The notes under the pieces are model-generated. The model was given only the letters and a program-made list of their open reading frames with translations, did no database searches and was not told where the DNA came from. From the NCBI RefSeq assembly GCF_000613945.1, contig NZ_BAJY01000003.1:80232-144231 (forward strand): 64,000 nucleotides of DNA, read 5' to 3'. Of the stretch, positions 27,372-35,691 are shown piece by piece; the stretch's first letter is position 1, and the number at the start of each line of letters is the position of its first letter. Position numbers and translations under genes: made by a program. This DNA comes from Prevotella falsenii DSM 22864 = JCM 15124 (lineage in GTDB: Bacteria > Bacteroidota > Bacteroidia > Bacteroidales > Bacteroidaceae).

Positions 27372-27484
27372 GAAAGTTTTTTGTTTTTAATGTGTTAAAT
27401 ACTATCTTTTGTAATTTTTGTACCCTATTATTGTTATTTTATGATATAAATCAATTGTTTTTATTTATACTTTGATAAGTTTAA

Positions 27485-27523
27485 CCCCAATCGTTCATTA
27501 GCGTCCTAATGAACCGATTGGGA
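27485..27523 (+). repeat. Family-2 repeat, collapsed hairpin copy
   Basis: CCCAATCGTTCATTAG is followed after 4 bases by CTAATGAACCGATTGGG, giving a nearly perfect hairpin made of the two ends of the family-2 element with the centre missing. The remaining gap 27372-27652 is A/T rich with no gene seen. Confidence 0.7.
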
Positions 27524-27652
27524 TTTATTCCGTAGGTTGAGTGTTGTCTATATAAAAAACAGGCAAGCTGTTGTAGCCTGCCTATTCTCATGTAGTTAAA
27601 TTAAATGCAAACAGTTTAAAACCGTTTTTCTATTTGAAAGACTTCGCAAAGA

Positions 27653-27835
27653 CTACGAAGCCTCCATGCCTTCTCCGTCTTCGTCATCGCCTGTGCCGAT
27701 TTCTTCGGTTATACTGCCATTGGGATTTATAATACTCCCCGAGGCATTGTTTCCGTTTCCACTCCCTGCCAACATTCTTTCTATACCTTGGCATGCAATT
27801 ATTTGTGAAACAGGGCAGATATATTTCTTCTTCAT
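27653..27835 (-). CDS. Small acidic peptide paired with the second LRR gene
   Basis: 60 aa from MKKKYICPVSQIIACQGIER. It follows the LRR gene by 33 bases on the same strand. The N-terminus aligns with the peptide at 14599-14790: K-K-x-Y-I-x-P near the start, and MLAG versus LMDG around residues 21-25. The back half is Gly/Asn-rich then acidic (GTGDDEDGEGMEAS). There is no signal peptide. It contains two cysteines, at about residues 7 and 14. Function unknown; the repeated pairing with LRR genes is the main clue. Confidence 0.65.
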   Translation of the reverse strand: MKKKYICPVSQIIACQGIERMLAGSGNGNNASGSIINPNGSITEEIGTGDDEDGEGMEAS

Positions 27836-27868
27836 ATCTTTCGTTATCATATTATAAACATATTCTTT

Positions 27869-29491
27869 TTACTTCTTTACAACCTTTTTGCCGTTTACAA
27901 TGTAGATACCGTTTGGCAACGATTGCAAACTTTGTGCATTTCCAACAACTTGTCCTTTCAAGTTGAAAACCTCTTCGCGGTTCTTGTAATGTACGTGTAT
28001 TTCTGCTTCAACGGTTTGAATTGCCGTAACATCGTCTGCCATAGCGTACATCTTTGCATCGGTTGCAACAACGCCATCTTTCACTATCTGCCAATAGCAT
28101 TTGTAGGTTCCCATGTGTCGTTGCTTATCAGTGTTTTTGCTTTGCTTGTAGAATTTCAACTTTCCGTTGTTATTAACGAAAATTATTTCGCCATGATTTA
28201 AGTTTCTACCACCCTTTGTGTATGTACCGAGCATTCTTATCATGGTCTTTGTAGCTGATGGGTCGTCAGCTTGGTTGTCGATATTTACTTCCTTTGTTAG
28301 CTGCATGTCGCTCGTAGTTTCCTCGTTTTCACTGTGCTTTACAATGTATGCCGAACCTACACTCTGTGGGTCTACCTTTAGCAAATAGGGAGTATTGGCT
28401 TTCATTATCTGTTCGCCTGTCATCACTTTGAAGTCTATTCTGTACAGATAGTTGCCCTTTCCGTCCTTGCCATTATAGTGTGCGTTCACCATTTCTGCCA
28501 CTAACGCACCGTTACCGAATTCTTCTGTTGCGTTAATTTCAGTAGGGTAGCAGGCTGTAACCCACGATGCTTTGTAAGGAATAATGTCGTCCGGCTTCTT
28601 CCATGTGTAGTAATTGCCTCCATTTGTATATTTTCCATCAATGTTATCTCCAATCTCATCGTGGTTGTTTTCGTCAGCGTATTTCCAGTTGTCTGTAGTT
28701 TTATAGTTCTGTTCGTACACTTCTTGGCTTTCCACATAGAATACACAGTCGTGTACTTGCTGTTGTTTTTGCTGTATTTGTGATACGAAAGGATACTTTC
28801 CCAATGTGCGTTTTGCTGGTCCTACAAGATATACTTCGCGCATATTGTGGCATCCGTGCAGGAAGTATTCTCCTATTTTCACGAGCTTTTCAGGGATTAC
28901 TACTTTCTTTAAGCCTTCGCAAGCACACAGAAAATGGTCGCCAACTTCTTGCAAAGTGTTTGGTAACGATATGTGCTCCATTTTCTTGCAATATTGAAAA
29001 GCGTAGCTTCCGATAGTTTCTACCGAGTTTCCTAAGTTTACATCGGTCATTCCGTCGCAAGTCCAAAATGCTTTTTCGCCAATCGTTTTAACGGTGTTGG
29101 GCAATGAAACAGTGCGTAACTTCCTATTAAGATAAAAAGCATGGTCGCCTATTGTAACGAGTGATTTGCCAAAATCAATAGTTTCTAAATTACCACAACC
29201 TTTAAATGCTTCTTTATCAATTTCGATACAATTAGCCGGTAGTTTTACAGTCTTAATTGTATTGTTGTCTTTAAAAGCACCGTATCCTATTTTAATGATA
29301 TTGTACTCTTGTATTTTATCAGGAATAACAATGTTTTCTGCATTTGTTGCAAGACCTGTTACTTCTAAAGCAGAATTACCATTTGCATCTTGAATATATC
29401 TATAATAAAAGCCTTCTGTTACGAAAGAGCCTTGCGCCCAAGCACCGATAGATAATAAACTCAATAAAAATAATGTTTTTAATCTTTTCAT
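27869..29491 (-). CDS. BspA-like leucine-rich-repeat secreted protein
   Basis: 540 aa. Signal peptide MKRLKTLFLLSLLSIGAWAQ, then LRR_5 repeats from about residue 60 to 200 (TVSLPNTVKTIGEKAFWTC, HISLPNTLQEVGDHFL), a non-repeat middle region, and the shared C-terminal tail (VFNLKGQVVG, then GIYIVNGKKVVKK) that suggests type IX secretion. The start at 29491 is preferred over 29509 because the signal peptide begins there. The order regulator, LRR protein, acidic peptide on one strand suggests joint function or control. Confidence 0.87.
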   Translation of the reverse strand: MKRLKTLFLLSLLSIGAWAQGSFVTEGFYYRYIQDANGNSALEVTGLATNAENIVIPDKIQEYNIIKIGYGAFKDNNTIKTVKLPANCIEIDKEAFKGCGNLETIDFGKSLVTIGDHAFYLNRKLRTVSLPNTVKTIGEKAFWTCDGMTDVNLGNSVETIGSYAFQYCKKMEHISLPNTLQEVGDHFLCACEGLKKVVIPEKLVKIGEYFLHGCHNMREVYLVGPAKRTLGKYPFVSQIQQKQQQVHDCVFYVESQEVYEQNYKTTDNWKYADENNHDEIGDNIDGKYTNGGNYYTWKKPDDIIPYKASWVTACYPTEINATEEFGNGALVAEMVNAHYNGKDGKGNYLYRIDFKVMTGEQIMKANTPYLLKVDPQSVGSAYIVKHSENEETTSDMQLTKEVNIDNQADDPSATKTMIRMLGTYTKGGRNLNHGEIIFVNNNGKLKFYKQSKNTDKQRHMGTYKCYWQIVKDGVVATDAKMYAMADDVTAIQTVEAEIHVHYKNREEVFNLKGQVVGNAQSLQSLPNGIYIVNGKKVVKK

Positions 29492-29523
29492 ATTTTTGTT
29501 TTTTGCCAATGTTTTTTCGGGTG

Positions 29524-29531
29524 CAAAGGTA
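29524..29531 (-). promoter_or_regulatory. -7 box of the second LRR gene
   Basis: TACCTTTG on the minus strand, 33 bases before the ATG at 29491. No obvious -33 element is present, which may mean an activator is needed. Confidence 0.55.
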
Positions 29532-29745
29532 GATGTATTTGTTGTTAGTAGCTATTAAATTTGTCGTATCTATGTTTTAAATAATCCGCATTCTTTTTGC
29601 ATACGGTAAGTATTTGTATTCTTATTTTGTCTTAATAAATAGTCAAATGCTTGCTTTCCAATGCTTTGTAATTATTATTTAGTCGGTGTGGTGCGATGCT
29701 GTAAAAGTCGAAAAAGCGGAATAGTGAAACAAAATGCGGTTCAAA

Positions 29746-29798
29746 AACGGCTCTGCAGCAACCGTGTAGCGTAGTTGCACGATTGCTGCAGAGCCGTT
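29746..29798 (-). terminator. Terminator of the TPR/AraC regulator gene
   Basis: AACGGCTCTGCAGCAA and TTGCTGCAGAGCCGTT form a perfect 16-bp stem with an inner CGTG/CACG extension. On the minus strand TTTTTG follows. It separates the regulator from the LRR gene. The rest of the 29510-29832 gap shows nothing else apart from the promoter. Confidence 0.85.
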
Positions 29799-29832
29799 AT
29801 GATAAAACCATAAGTGTGCTTGGACTATCTTT

Positions 29833-31536
29833 TTATAAGTCTTTGGCGTCTTTGCTTGTATTTTCTCTGTATTCAGCAGGCGTCATTCCATACTTCTGCG
29901 AGAAGAGACGGTAGAACGAAGGGACAGATATGCCACTGCGGTTGGCAATATAGTCGATGCTGTATTCGGGGTGCCGGCGCAACATGCGCACTGCAAATTC
30001 GAGGCGGAGGGTGGCTACGAACTGTATATAAGTCATGCCTTCGTACTGTATGAAAAGCGATGAGAACGTGTTCTTGGGTATGTTGAAGCGTTTCAAAATC
30101 TCTTCCCTGTTCAGTTCGGAGCGTGTGAAAACACTTTCCTGACTTAGCCACGCCTTCATTTTCTTGTACAGTTCCTTGTTCTTATCTTCGTGAACGATGT
30201 TTTCTTCCACTTCCTTGTCAGTGGCTTCGAGCTGTTCCTTGTACTTCTTTTTGCAATGCAGAAGGTCGTCGATGGTAGCTGCCATGGCTGCATTCTTCTT
30301 TTTCATGATGCGGCGCATGCGGTATGTGTAGCAGAAATAGCAACCTACACACACCAATAATAGCACCACAACGCCTATAATACCATTTGTTCCATATACT
30401 TGAAGGCGTTTTGTGTGCAACTTTTGCAGCTGAAGGCTGTCGATAGCAACAAGTTCTTTCATCACAATCTTGCGCTCCATGTTGCTTTTGTTCCGATGAA
30501 TTTCGTTCACCCTCTTTAGGTATTGTATGGCTTCTTTGTACTTACCTTTATGCAAACATGCCATTGCAAGCATGTCGTAGATGTCGGCGTAATTGGTGCT
30601 GACAGTATCGTTTATTGATATAAGGTAAGCTTTTCGCGCCTTGGCAAAGCGTTCAATGTCGGCGTAATGGGCTTTTTCCACCAAGTAAGGCTTTATGCAC
30701 TCGTAGTTATAGGTAGAGTCGTTGCCCGTGTTGCAAAACTTTTGATACCACATTTCGCTTGCTTCTGCGTTGCCTTTCATGTAGTTCAACACTGTTCGAT
30801 GGGCGTAAATATCTTTCAGTCGGCGGACTGTAAGAACGTTCATGCCTGTTCCGTTCGGGTAAACGGTGTTGCCAAACAATGCCATTATGGTGTCCAAAGT
30901 GTGCAAGCCCTGTACGGCCAGCTTGTCCTTTTGCTGATATTCTGCCATTGTTATGTAGAAATAGTAACCCAAGTCGTAGGATAGTGCAAGGCCTTTTTGT
31001 CTGAGCTTGTCGATTGCCTCTTGCATTAAGGCGTATGCTTTTTGCTTTTTTCCGTAGGCGTGTTGTATTTCTCCTTTGCTGAAAATAGCGGTTGCTTCCA
31101 TTTTTACATCTTGTTTTTCCTTGCTGATGGCGAGCAAGCGGTCGGCATAATAGTTCATTAACATATAGCTACCCAACTCTTTGTAGCAAGGTATGAGACG
31201 GTAGTATGTGTCCATTTTTATTTCGTTATTGTGCTCTGCTTCAGGTGTATGCAATATATGTTTGTAGCAAAGCAATGCCCGAATGTAGTTGCCACGGTTG
31301 AAATAGTAGTCGCCTTCAAGTTGGAAAAGCTCGTATTCTTCCATTTTACCTTGCTTTTTCAACTCTTGAATAATAGCGTATGCCTTTTCAAGTTGGTGCA
31401 CAGTGTAGCTATAAACATTTTCTTTGTTTATTTCTTCCGGCGATAACTTTATGTTTTTTGCGTGTAAAGAGGTACAAAGAAATATGCTTATAATAGTGAA
31501 AATGTAACGATAGTGTTTTATAAATTGTATAATCAT
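29833..31536 (-). CDS. Membrane-anchored TPR/AraC-type transcriptional regulator
   Basis: 567 aa. An N-terminal hydrophobic signal/anchor (YRYIFTIISIFLCTSLHA) is followed by an extracytoplasmic helical TPR-type region (about residues 40-370), a membrane segment (GIIGVVVLLLVCVGCYFCY, about 390-410), a coiled-coil linker and a C-terminal AraC helix-turn-helix domain (IDYIANRSGISVPSFYRLF, then YGMTPAEYRE). This layout suggests a sensor that binds something in the periplasm and DNA in the cytoplasm. It lies directly upstream of the LRR/small-peptide pair on the same strand, separated by a terminator, and may control it. The ligand is unknown. Confidence 0.85.
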   Translation of the reverse strand: MIIQFIKHYRYIFTIISIFLCTSLHAKNIKLSPEEINKENVYSYTVHQLEKAYAIIQELKKQGKMEEYELFQLEGDYYFNRGNYIRALLCYKHILHTPEAEHNNEIKMDTYYRLIPCYKELGSYMLMNYYADRLLAISKEKQDVKMEATAIFSKGEIQHAYGKKQKAYALMQEAIDKLRQKGLALSYDLGYYFYITMAEYQQKDKLAVQGLHTLDTIMALFGNTVYPNGTGMNVLTVRRLKDIYAHRTVLNYMKGNAEASEMWYQKFCNTGNDSTYNYECIKPYLVEKAHYADIERFAKARKAYLISINDTVSTNYADIYDMLAMACLHKGKYKEAIQYLKRVNEIHRNKSNMERKIVMKELVAIDSLQLQKLHTKRLQVYGTNGIIGVVVLLLVCVGCYFCYTYRMRRIMKKKNAAMAATIDDLLHCKKKYKEQLEATDKEVEENIVHEDKNKELYKKMKAWLSQESVFTRSELNREEILKRFNIPKNTFSSLFIQYEGMTYIQFVATLRLEFAVRMLRRHPEYSIDYIANRSGISVPSFYRLFSQKYGMTPAEYRENTSKDAKDL

Positions 31537-31577
31537 TTTGGTTCTATTTTATCTCTTGTGTTTTAAGTTTAGCGGTT

Positions 31578-31585
31578 CAAAGTTA
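31578..31585 (-). promoter_or_regulatory. -7 box of the TPR/AraC regulator gene
   Basis: TAACTTTG on the minus strand. The leader to the ATG at 31536 would be about 37 bases. Confidence 0.55.
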
Positions 31586-31640
31586 CTCAAAAAATGGTTT
31601 ATCTTTATTATTATTTATAGATTTAACAAAACTTTAGGGC

Positions 31641-31712
31641 ATAAAAAAGCCTTGACTGATATCACATCAACCAAGGTTCCAATACTAAAACTAAATTAAC
31701 CACTAAAAAAAC
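31641..31712 (-). ncRNA. Candidate short RNA with its own promoter and terminator
   Basis: The promoter at 31718-31749 would start RNA near 31712. About 35 bases later comes CCTTGGTTGAT / ATCAGTCAAGG (31666-31676 with 31650-31660, two G-U pairs) followed by GCTTTTTTAT, a classic terminator. No open reading frame of note fits. The product would be about 70 bases. It is upstream of the regulator gene on the same strand, so it may be a free small RNA or an attenuated leader. Confidence 0.55.
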
Positions 31713-31717
31713 TGATA

Positions 31718-31749
31718 CAAAGGTAATGGGTTTTTTGCATACTTCCAAA
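31718..31749 (-). promoter_or_regulatory. Consensus promoter of the short RNA
   Basis: On the minus strand TTTG (31746-31749), 20 bases, TACCTTTG (31718-31725): a full Bacteroidetes consensus. Confidence 0.75.
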
Positions 31750-31871
31750 TATTTTTCCGGCTTTTTTTGTATTATTTTCTTCACGGAATTGAGAGTTTTA
31801 GGTGTATGTCGTTATATATTAGCATTTTAAACGCTAATAAAAAATAGAATAAAAGAAAAAGTTTTCTTTAG

Positions 31872-31917
31872 CGATAAGTGCTTTTCCTGTCAATAATGGC
31901 TATAAAAGCACTTATCG
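31872..31917 (-). terminator. Terminator of the ZIP-transporter transcript
   Basis: CGATAAGTGCTTTT and AAAAGCACTTATCG form a perfect 14-bp stem starting 4 bases after the ZIP stop codon. An A/T-rich tail follows on the minus strand. Confidence 0.75.
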
Positions 31918-31921
31918 AGAA

Positions 31922-32701
31922 TTATCCCAACACCACGTCTAAGGTCATCATTAAGGCAAAACCGATGGCAAAACCGATGGTCGAAAGGTTGGAATGTTCG
32001 CCTTCAGAGGCTTCGGGAATGAGTTCTTCTACCACCACATAGAACATGGCACCTGCTGCAAAACTCAGCAAATAGGGCAGGGCAGGCGTAATGATACTTG
32101 CCAAAAGTATTACGAGCACGCCACCAATGGGTTCTACGATGCCACTGAGCGAACCGATGATAAACGATTTCATACGCGAGTTGCCTGCTTCGCGCATCGG
32201 CATAGAGATGATGGCACCTTCGGGAATGTTCTGAATGGCAATACCAATCGCCATCGTCATGGCTGCGGCTGTCGATATGTAACTTCCTGTTTGCAAAGCT
32301 CCTGCCAGCACAACGCCTACCGCCATGCCTTCGGGAAGGTTGTGAATGGTAACGGCAAAGGTGAGCATCGCCGTGCGACTCAGCTTGGTGCGCGGTCCTT
32401 CGGGTTTGCTGCTACCAATGTGGAGGTGGGGTGTGATGTAGTCGATGAGCAGCAAAAAGGCTATACCCACCAAGAAACCAACCAAGGCGGGCACTATGCG
32501 CAGGCGTCCTTGGTCTGCCCACATGTCCATTGACGGTATGATGAGCGACCATATAGATGCTGCCACCATAACGCCGGAAGCAAAGCCCAGCAATGCTTTC
32601 TGTAGGCGGGCGGGCATTTCGTTGCGCATAAAAAACACAAATCCCGAACCTAAAACAGTTCCAAAAAGTGGTATTAATAAGCCGATTATCGTTTCTGTCA
32701 T
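31922..32701 (-). CDS. ZIP-family metal transporter (GufA/ZupT-like)
   Basis: 259 aa with about 8 membrane segments. The transport-site motifs are visible: VTIHNLPEGMAVGV in one segment and IAIQNIPEGAII in the next, with EPIGGV further on. Takes up zinc or other divalent metals. A His-containing loop (YITPHLHIGSS) precedes the core. It is 14 bases after the patatin-like gene and near a CDF metal exporter, giving an uptake/efflux pair in one gene run. Confidence 0.88.
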   Translation of the reverse strand: MTETIIGLLIPLFGTVLGSGFVFFMRNEMPARLQKALLGFASGVMVAASIWSLIIPSMDMWADQGRLRIVPALVGFLVGIAFLLLIDYITPHLHIGSSKPEGPRTKLSRTAMLTFAVTIHNLPEGMAVGVVLAGALQTGSYISTAAAMTMAIGIAIQNIPEGAIISMPMREAGNSRMKSFIIGSLSGIVEPIGGVLVILLASIITPALPYLLSFAAGAMFYVVVEELIPEASEGEHSNLSTIGFAIGFALMMTLDVVLG

Positions 32702-32715
32702 TTTTGTTTCCTTTC

Positions 32716-33633
32716 TTAATTCTTTGTCTTTTGTTCGTATTCGTCGAGCCTACGTTCCATTTCCGTACGTCCGCAAGCTATTATTTCTGCGGCTTTGTCG
32801 AAGTCGAAGAGCGAGAAAGCGTTCATCGGCAGTTCGGCGCATATATCGGGAGGCGTCAGCTTGAGTGCCAATTGCGTGTTGGCTTGTATGGTTAGGTTTG
32901 CCACACGTATTGCCATATTCAGGTAGTTTGCCGAAAACTGTACATTGTGGAAAGGCAACCGTTTCTTTATATTTGCCAAAAAGCCGTTTTCTTCTTCCTC
33001 CGTTTTCCGGTAAGCGTTGTACGGGCAGGTGTCGGCACCGTTTACGTTGATAGCCACCAACAGGTCGCCCGGCTGTCGTGCCACACGGTTTAGCGGAAGC
33101 GTGTTGTGTATGCTGCCGTCTATATCAATATGGTCGTTCTCGCTTACAGGCTTGAAAAGGCACGGAATGGAGATAGATGCGCGCACAGCAGTAAGCAGCG
33201 AACCCTTCAGGAACACACGTTCTGTGCCGCTCACAATGTCAGATGCGCAGCAGACGAAGGGTATAGGCAAGTCTTCTATCTTGGTTTTGTCCAACAATGG
33301 TTTCATTATTTCTATGAGGTTCTTGTCGTTTGCCACGTGGTCAAGCCCCATAGTGGGAGTGATGATGTTTGTTATTTGTTTCTTGTTCAGTCCCGTAACG
33401 AATGCTTTTAGTTCGTCTAATTTTCCGTTAGCGTGTGCCGCGCCTACCAATGCGCCCATCGACGTGCCTGCCACGGCTGCGATGTTGTAGCCCCGTTCCT
33501 GCAACACTTCGATAGCTCCGATATGGAAATATCCCCTTGCGCCACCGCCCGAGAGCACCAAGGCAACGTTTTTGCTCGTTGCTTGTCGCCCTGTTCTAAA
33601 CAGTTTCTTTATGTATTCGGGAAGTATGCTCAT
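32716..33633 (-). CDS. Patatin-like phospholipase (RssA-type)
   Basis: 305 aa from MSILPEYIKKLFRTGRQ. Catalytic features are complete: the oxyanion loop SGGGARGYFHIG, the nucleophile serine in GTSMGAL (GxSxG), and the Asp of the dyad in HIDIDGS. Cytoplasmic in appearance; the substrate is presumably a lipid ester. The longer frame from 33717 is rejected because it would overlap the CDF gene. It lies between the CDF and ZIP transporters with short gaps. Confidence 0.87.
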   Translation of the reverse strand: MSILPEYIKKLFRTGRQATSKNVALVLSGGGARGYFHIGAIEVLQERGYNIAAVAGTSMGALVGAAHANGKLDELKAFVTGLNKKQITNIITPTMGLDHVANDKNLIEIMKPLLDKTKIEDLPIPFVCCASDIVSGTERVFLKGSLLTAVRASISIPCLFKPVSENDHIDIDGSIHNTLPLNRVARQPGDLLVAINVNGADTCPYNAYRKTEEEENGFLANIKKRLPFHNVQFSANYLNMAIRVANLTIQANTQLALKLTPPDICAELPMNAFSLFDFDKAAEIIACGRTEMERRLDEYEQKTKN

Positions 33634-33665
33634 GGATATGTGTTGTTGTTCGTTCTGTTTTCTGC

Positions 33666-34304
33666 TTACGCCCTTGTCAGTGTACGTCCGGTATCCCACA
33701 GCAAATTCTTTGCCCAATGGGCGGCAATGAGTGCCGAGACGATGGCGACAGCAGCATCAATCCACAGTATGTCCCACAGCATGGCGCACACAATGCCGAT
33801 AACGATGCCTGCTTTTGCCAATATATCGGATAGCAAATGCAGGTAGACGGCGTGGCTGTTATAGTCGGCTTTGCCATTCTTGTCGTACATTACGCGCACG
33901 CAGATAATGTTTGCCACTAACCCCACGACTGCTGTAATAATGGCAAACTTGTGGTTTGTTATGTGTTCTTCGTGCCCGTTCAGGCGTTCAAATGCTTCTA
34001 TAACAATGAAGATAGCCGTTGCGAGCAGGAATATTCCGCTGGTGAAAGCCGATAAACTAAGTATCTTGTTGGTGTCGTAGTTCTCCGACTGCTTGTTTTG
34101 CAGGCGGCGCACCAATAGGTATGCAGCCCAGTTCAGCCCTAATATAAGTTCGTGCGAACTAAGATGAATGGCGTCAGCCAATAGAGCCATAGAGTGCGAA
34201 GTGATGCCGACAACCACTTCCACCGCTATGATAAGCAAGGTGAAGAGCACCACAAAGCGCACACGCTTTTCTTGTTTGATGGTTTCTATATGTTTTGTTT
34301 TCAA
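33666..34304 (-). CDS. Cation diffusion facilitator family exporter
   Basis: 212 aa with 6 predicted membrane segments. ALLADAIHLSSHELIL in segment II and HLLSDILAKAGIV in segment V carry the His/Asp metal ligands of CDF proteins. The usual C-terminal cytoplasmic domain is absent, so this is a short form. Likely exports Zn, Co or similar ions. It is followed 32 bases later by the patatin gene. Confidence 0.85.
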   Translation of the reverse strand: MKTKHIETIKQEKRVRFVVLFTLLIIAVEVVVGITSHSMALLADAIHLSSHELILGLNWAAYLLVRRLQNKQSENYDTNKILSLSAFTSGIFLLATAIFIVIEAFERLNGHEEHITNHKFAIITAVVGLVANIICVRVMYDKNGKADYNSHAVYLHLLSDILAKAGIVIGIVCAMLWDILWIDAAVAIVSALIAAHWAKNLLWDTGRTLTRA

Positions 34305-34393
34305 ATTGTCTGTTTTATTTTGTTGGGTTTTCGATATGTCTTTTCTGTTTTCCGATAAGTCGTTCTGTCGGAATATCGGGCATTGTCTTTTGC

Positions 34394-35188
34394 TTATTCC
34401 GTTCCCAATGCTCCGAAATGCTGCATCGCTTTCAGGATTCCGTCCTCGTCTACAGATGTCGTAACGTAGTCGGCAGCGGCTTTCACCTCGTCGTTGGCAT
34501 TCCCCATAGCCACGCCGATGCCCGCTGCTTTCAGTATGGAAAGGTCGTTGCCGCCGTCGCCGAAGGCTATGGTTTCGGCAATGTCGATGCCTGATTGTGC
34601 AGCCACGGCGGTCAGTGCGTTGCCTTTATTGGCTCCTTTCACGGTGATGTCGGTAAATGCAGGGTGCCAGCGTGCCGAAACGCAGTGGGGCATTTCGGGC
34701 ATGATAATGTCTTCTTCGGCTTGCGTAAAGAAGGGCGTAAGTTGCAAGATGGGTTGTCCCTGTAAGTCGGCAATCGTTCTGTTTTCGTCTACATTGTTCA
34801 CTCCCAAGTCGTGCACGAAGATGTCGGTAAATACCTTTTTGTAGTTGTGTATCACCACTTCGTGCTTTCCGCATAGCAAAACGCAGTAGTCGCGGCGTTC
34901 GGCATCGGCTATCATGGTTTGCACGTCGGCATCGGGAATAGGCGAGAGCACAAAGTCTTGGGTGTCCATAAAGCAGTAAGCACCGTTGAAAGTAATGTAT
35001 CCGTCCACCAGATGTTTTATGTCTGCAATGTTGTTAATGAGGGCAACGGGGCGTCCTGTGGCAATAAATATCTTTATGCCTTTGCGCTTTGCCCTTGTTA
35101 TGGCATCGATTGTTGATTGTGGAATTTTGTGAGTTTTAAACGAAACGAGCGTACCGTCTATATCGAAAAATGCTGCTTTTATTGCCAT
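34394..35188 (-). CDS. Cof-type HAD-superfamily phosphatase
   Basis: 264 aa. HAD motifs: FFDIDGTL (nucleophile Asp), FIATGRP (motif II), the lysine in KGANKGNAL (motif III) and AFGDGGNDLSILK (motif IV). A type IIB cap domain lies between. These enzymes dephosphorylate sugar phosphates or cofactors such as PLP or FMN; the substrate here is unknown. It has a -7 box (TACCTTTG at 35209-35216) just upstream. Confidence 0.88.
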   Translation of the reverse strand: MAIKAAFFDIDGTLVSFKTHKIPQSTIDAITRAKRKGIKIFIATGRPVALINNIADIKHLVDGYITFNGAYCFMDTQDFVLSPIPDADVQTMIADAERRDYCVLLCGKHEVVIHNYKKVFTDIFVHDLGVNNVDENRTIADLQGQPILQLTPFFTQAEEDIIMPEMPHCVSARWHPAFTDITVKGANKGNALTAVAAQSGIDIAETIAFGDGGNDLSILKAAGIGVAMGNANDEVKAAADYVTTSVDEDGILKAMQHFGALGTE

Positions 35189-35208
35189 ATCCTATCTTTT
35201 TACGTGTG

Positions 35209-35216
35209 CAAAGGTA
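35209..35216 (-). promoter_or_regulatory. -7 box of the HAD gene run
   Basis: TACCTTTG on the minus strand, 21 bases before the ATG at 35188. Confidence 0.5.
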
Positions 35217-35381
35217 CTAAAAGATTTTGTTATATAAGTGTGATAAAGAAAAATACCGAAAAATGAGGAGTGTAAACAGCAGTGGGGCGATGGCTTGGTG
35301 GTTCGGGATAATGAAGTGTTTCCTTCTGTTTTCCGTTGTATTTTCTAAAGTGTTTTCCAACTTTAGCAGCTCACAGAAGAA

Positions 35382-35466
35382 TTATTTACGTGTAAAGAAA
35401 TATTTTTCTACGTGTATGTAAATATTTCCATACGTGTAAATAAATATTTCTTTACACGTAAATAAT
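35382..35466 (+). repeat. Family-3 repeat array
   Basis: Four alternating motifs, ATTTACGTGTAAAG, CTACGTGTATGTAAAT, CATACGTGTAAAT and CTTTACACGTAAAT, with AAATATTT spacers. It matches the array at 21711-21780. The rest of the 35217-35613 gap shows no gene. Confidence 0.75.
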
Positions 35467-35613
35467 TTGGCAGACAAAGATTTTTGGGGCAAGTATAGCT
35501 TTCTTGGAGAAGATGAAAAGGGAAGGAGGTTACGGGTATGAGTTCTTTAAAGAAGGAGAAAGAGTGGGGAATTGTTATGTAAACAATGCTGCTGCACGGT
35601 TTGCTGCAAAAAA

Positions 35614-35650
35614 TAAGAGGTTGTATCAAAAGTTATGATACAACCTCTTA
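35614..35650 (-). terminator. Terminator of the C10 protease gene
   Basis: TAAGAGGTTGTATCA and TGATACAACCTCTTA pair over 15 bp with a 7-base loop, 41 bases after the protease stop. On the minus strand TTTTTTGC follows. Confidence 0.85.
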
Positions 35651-35691
35651 TGTTTATTTATCTGTCCCAACAATGTGGGAAGCGTTGTCTT

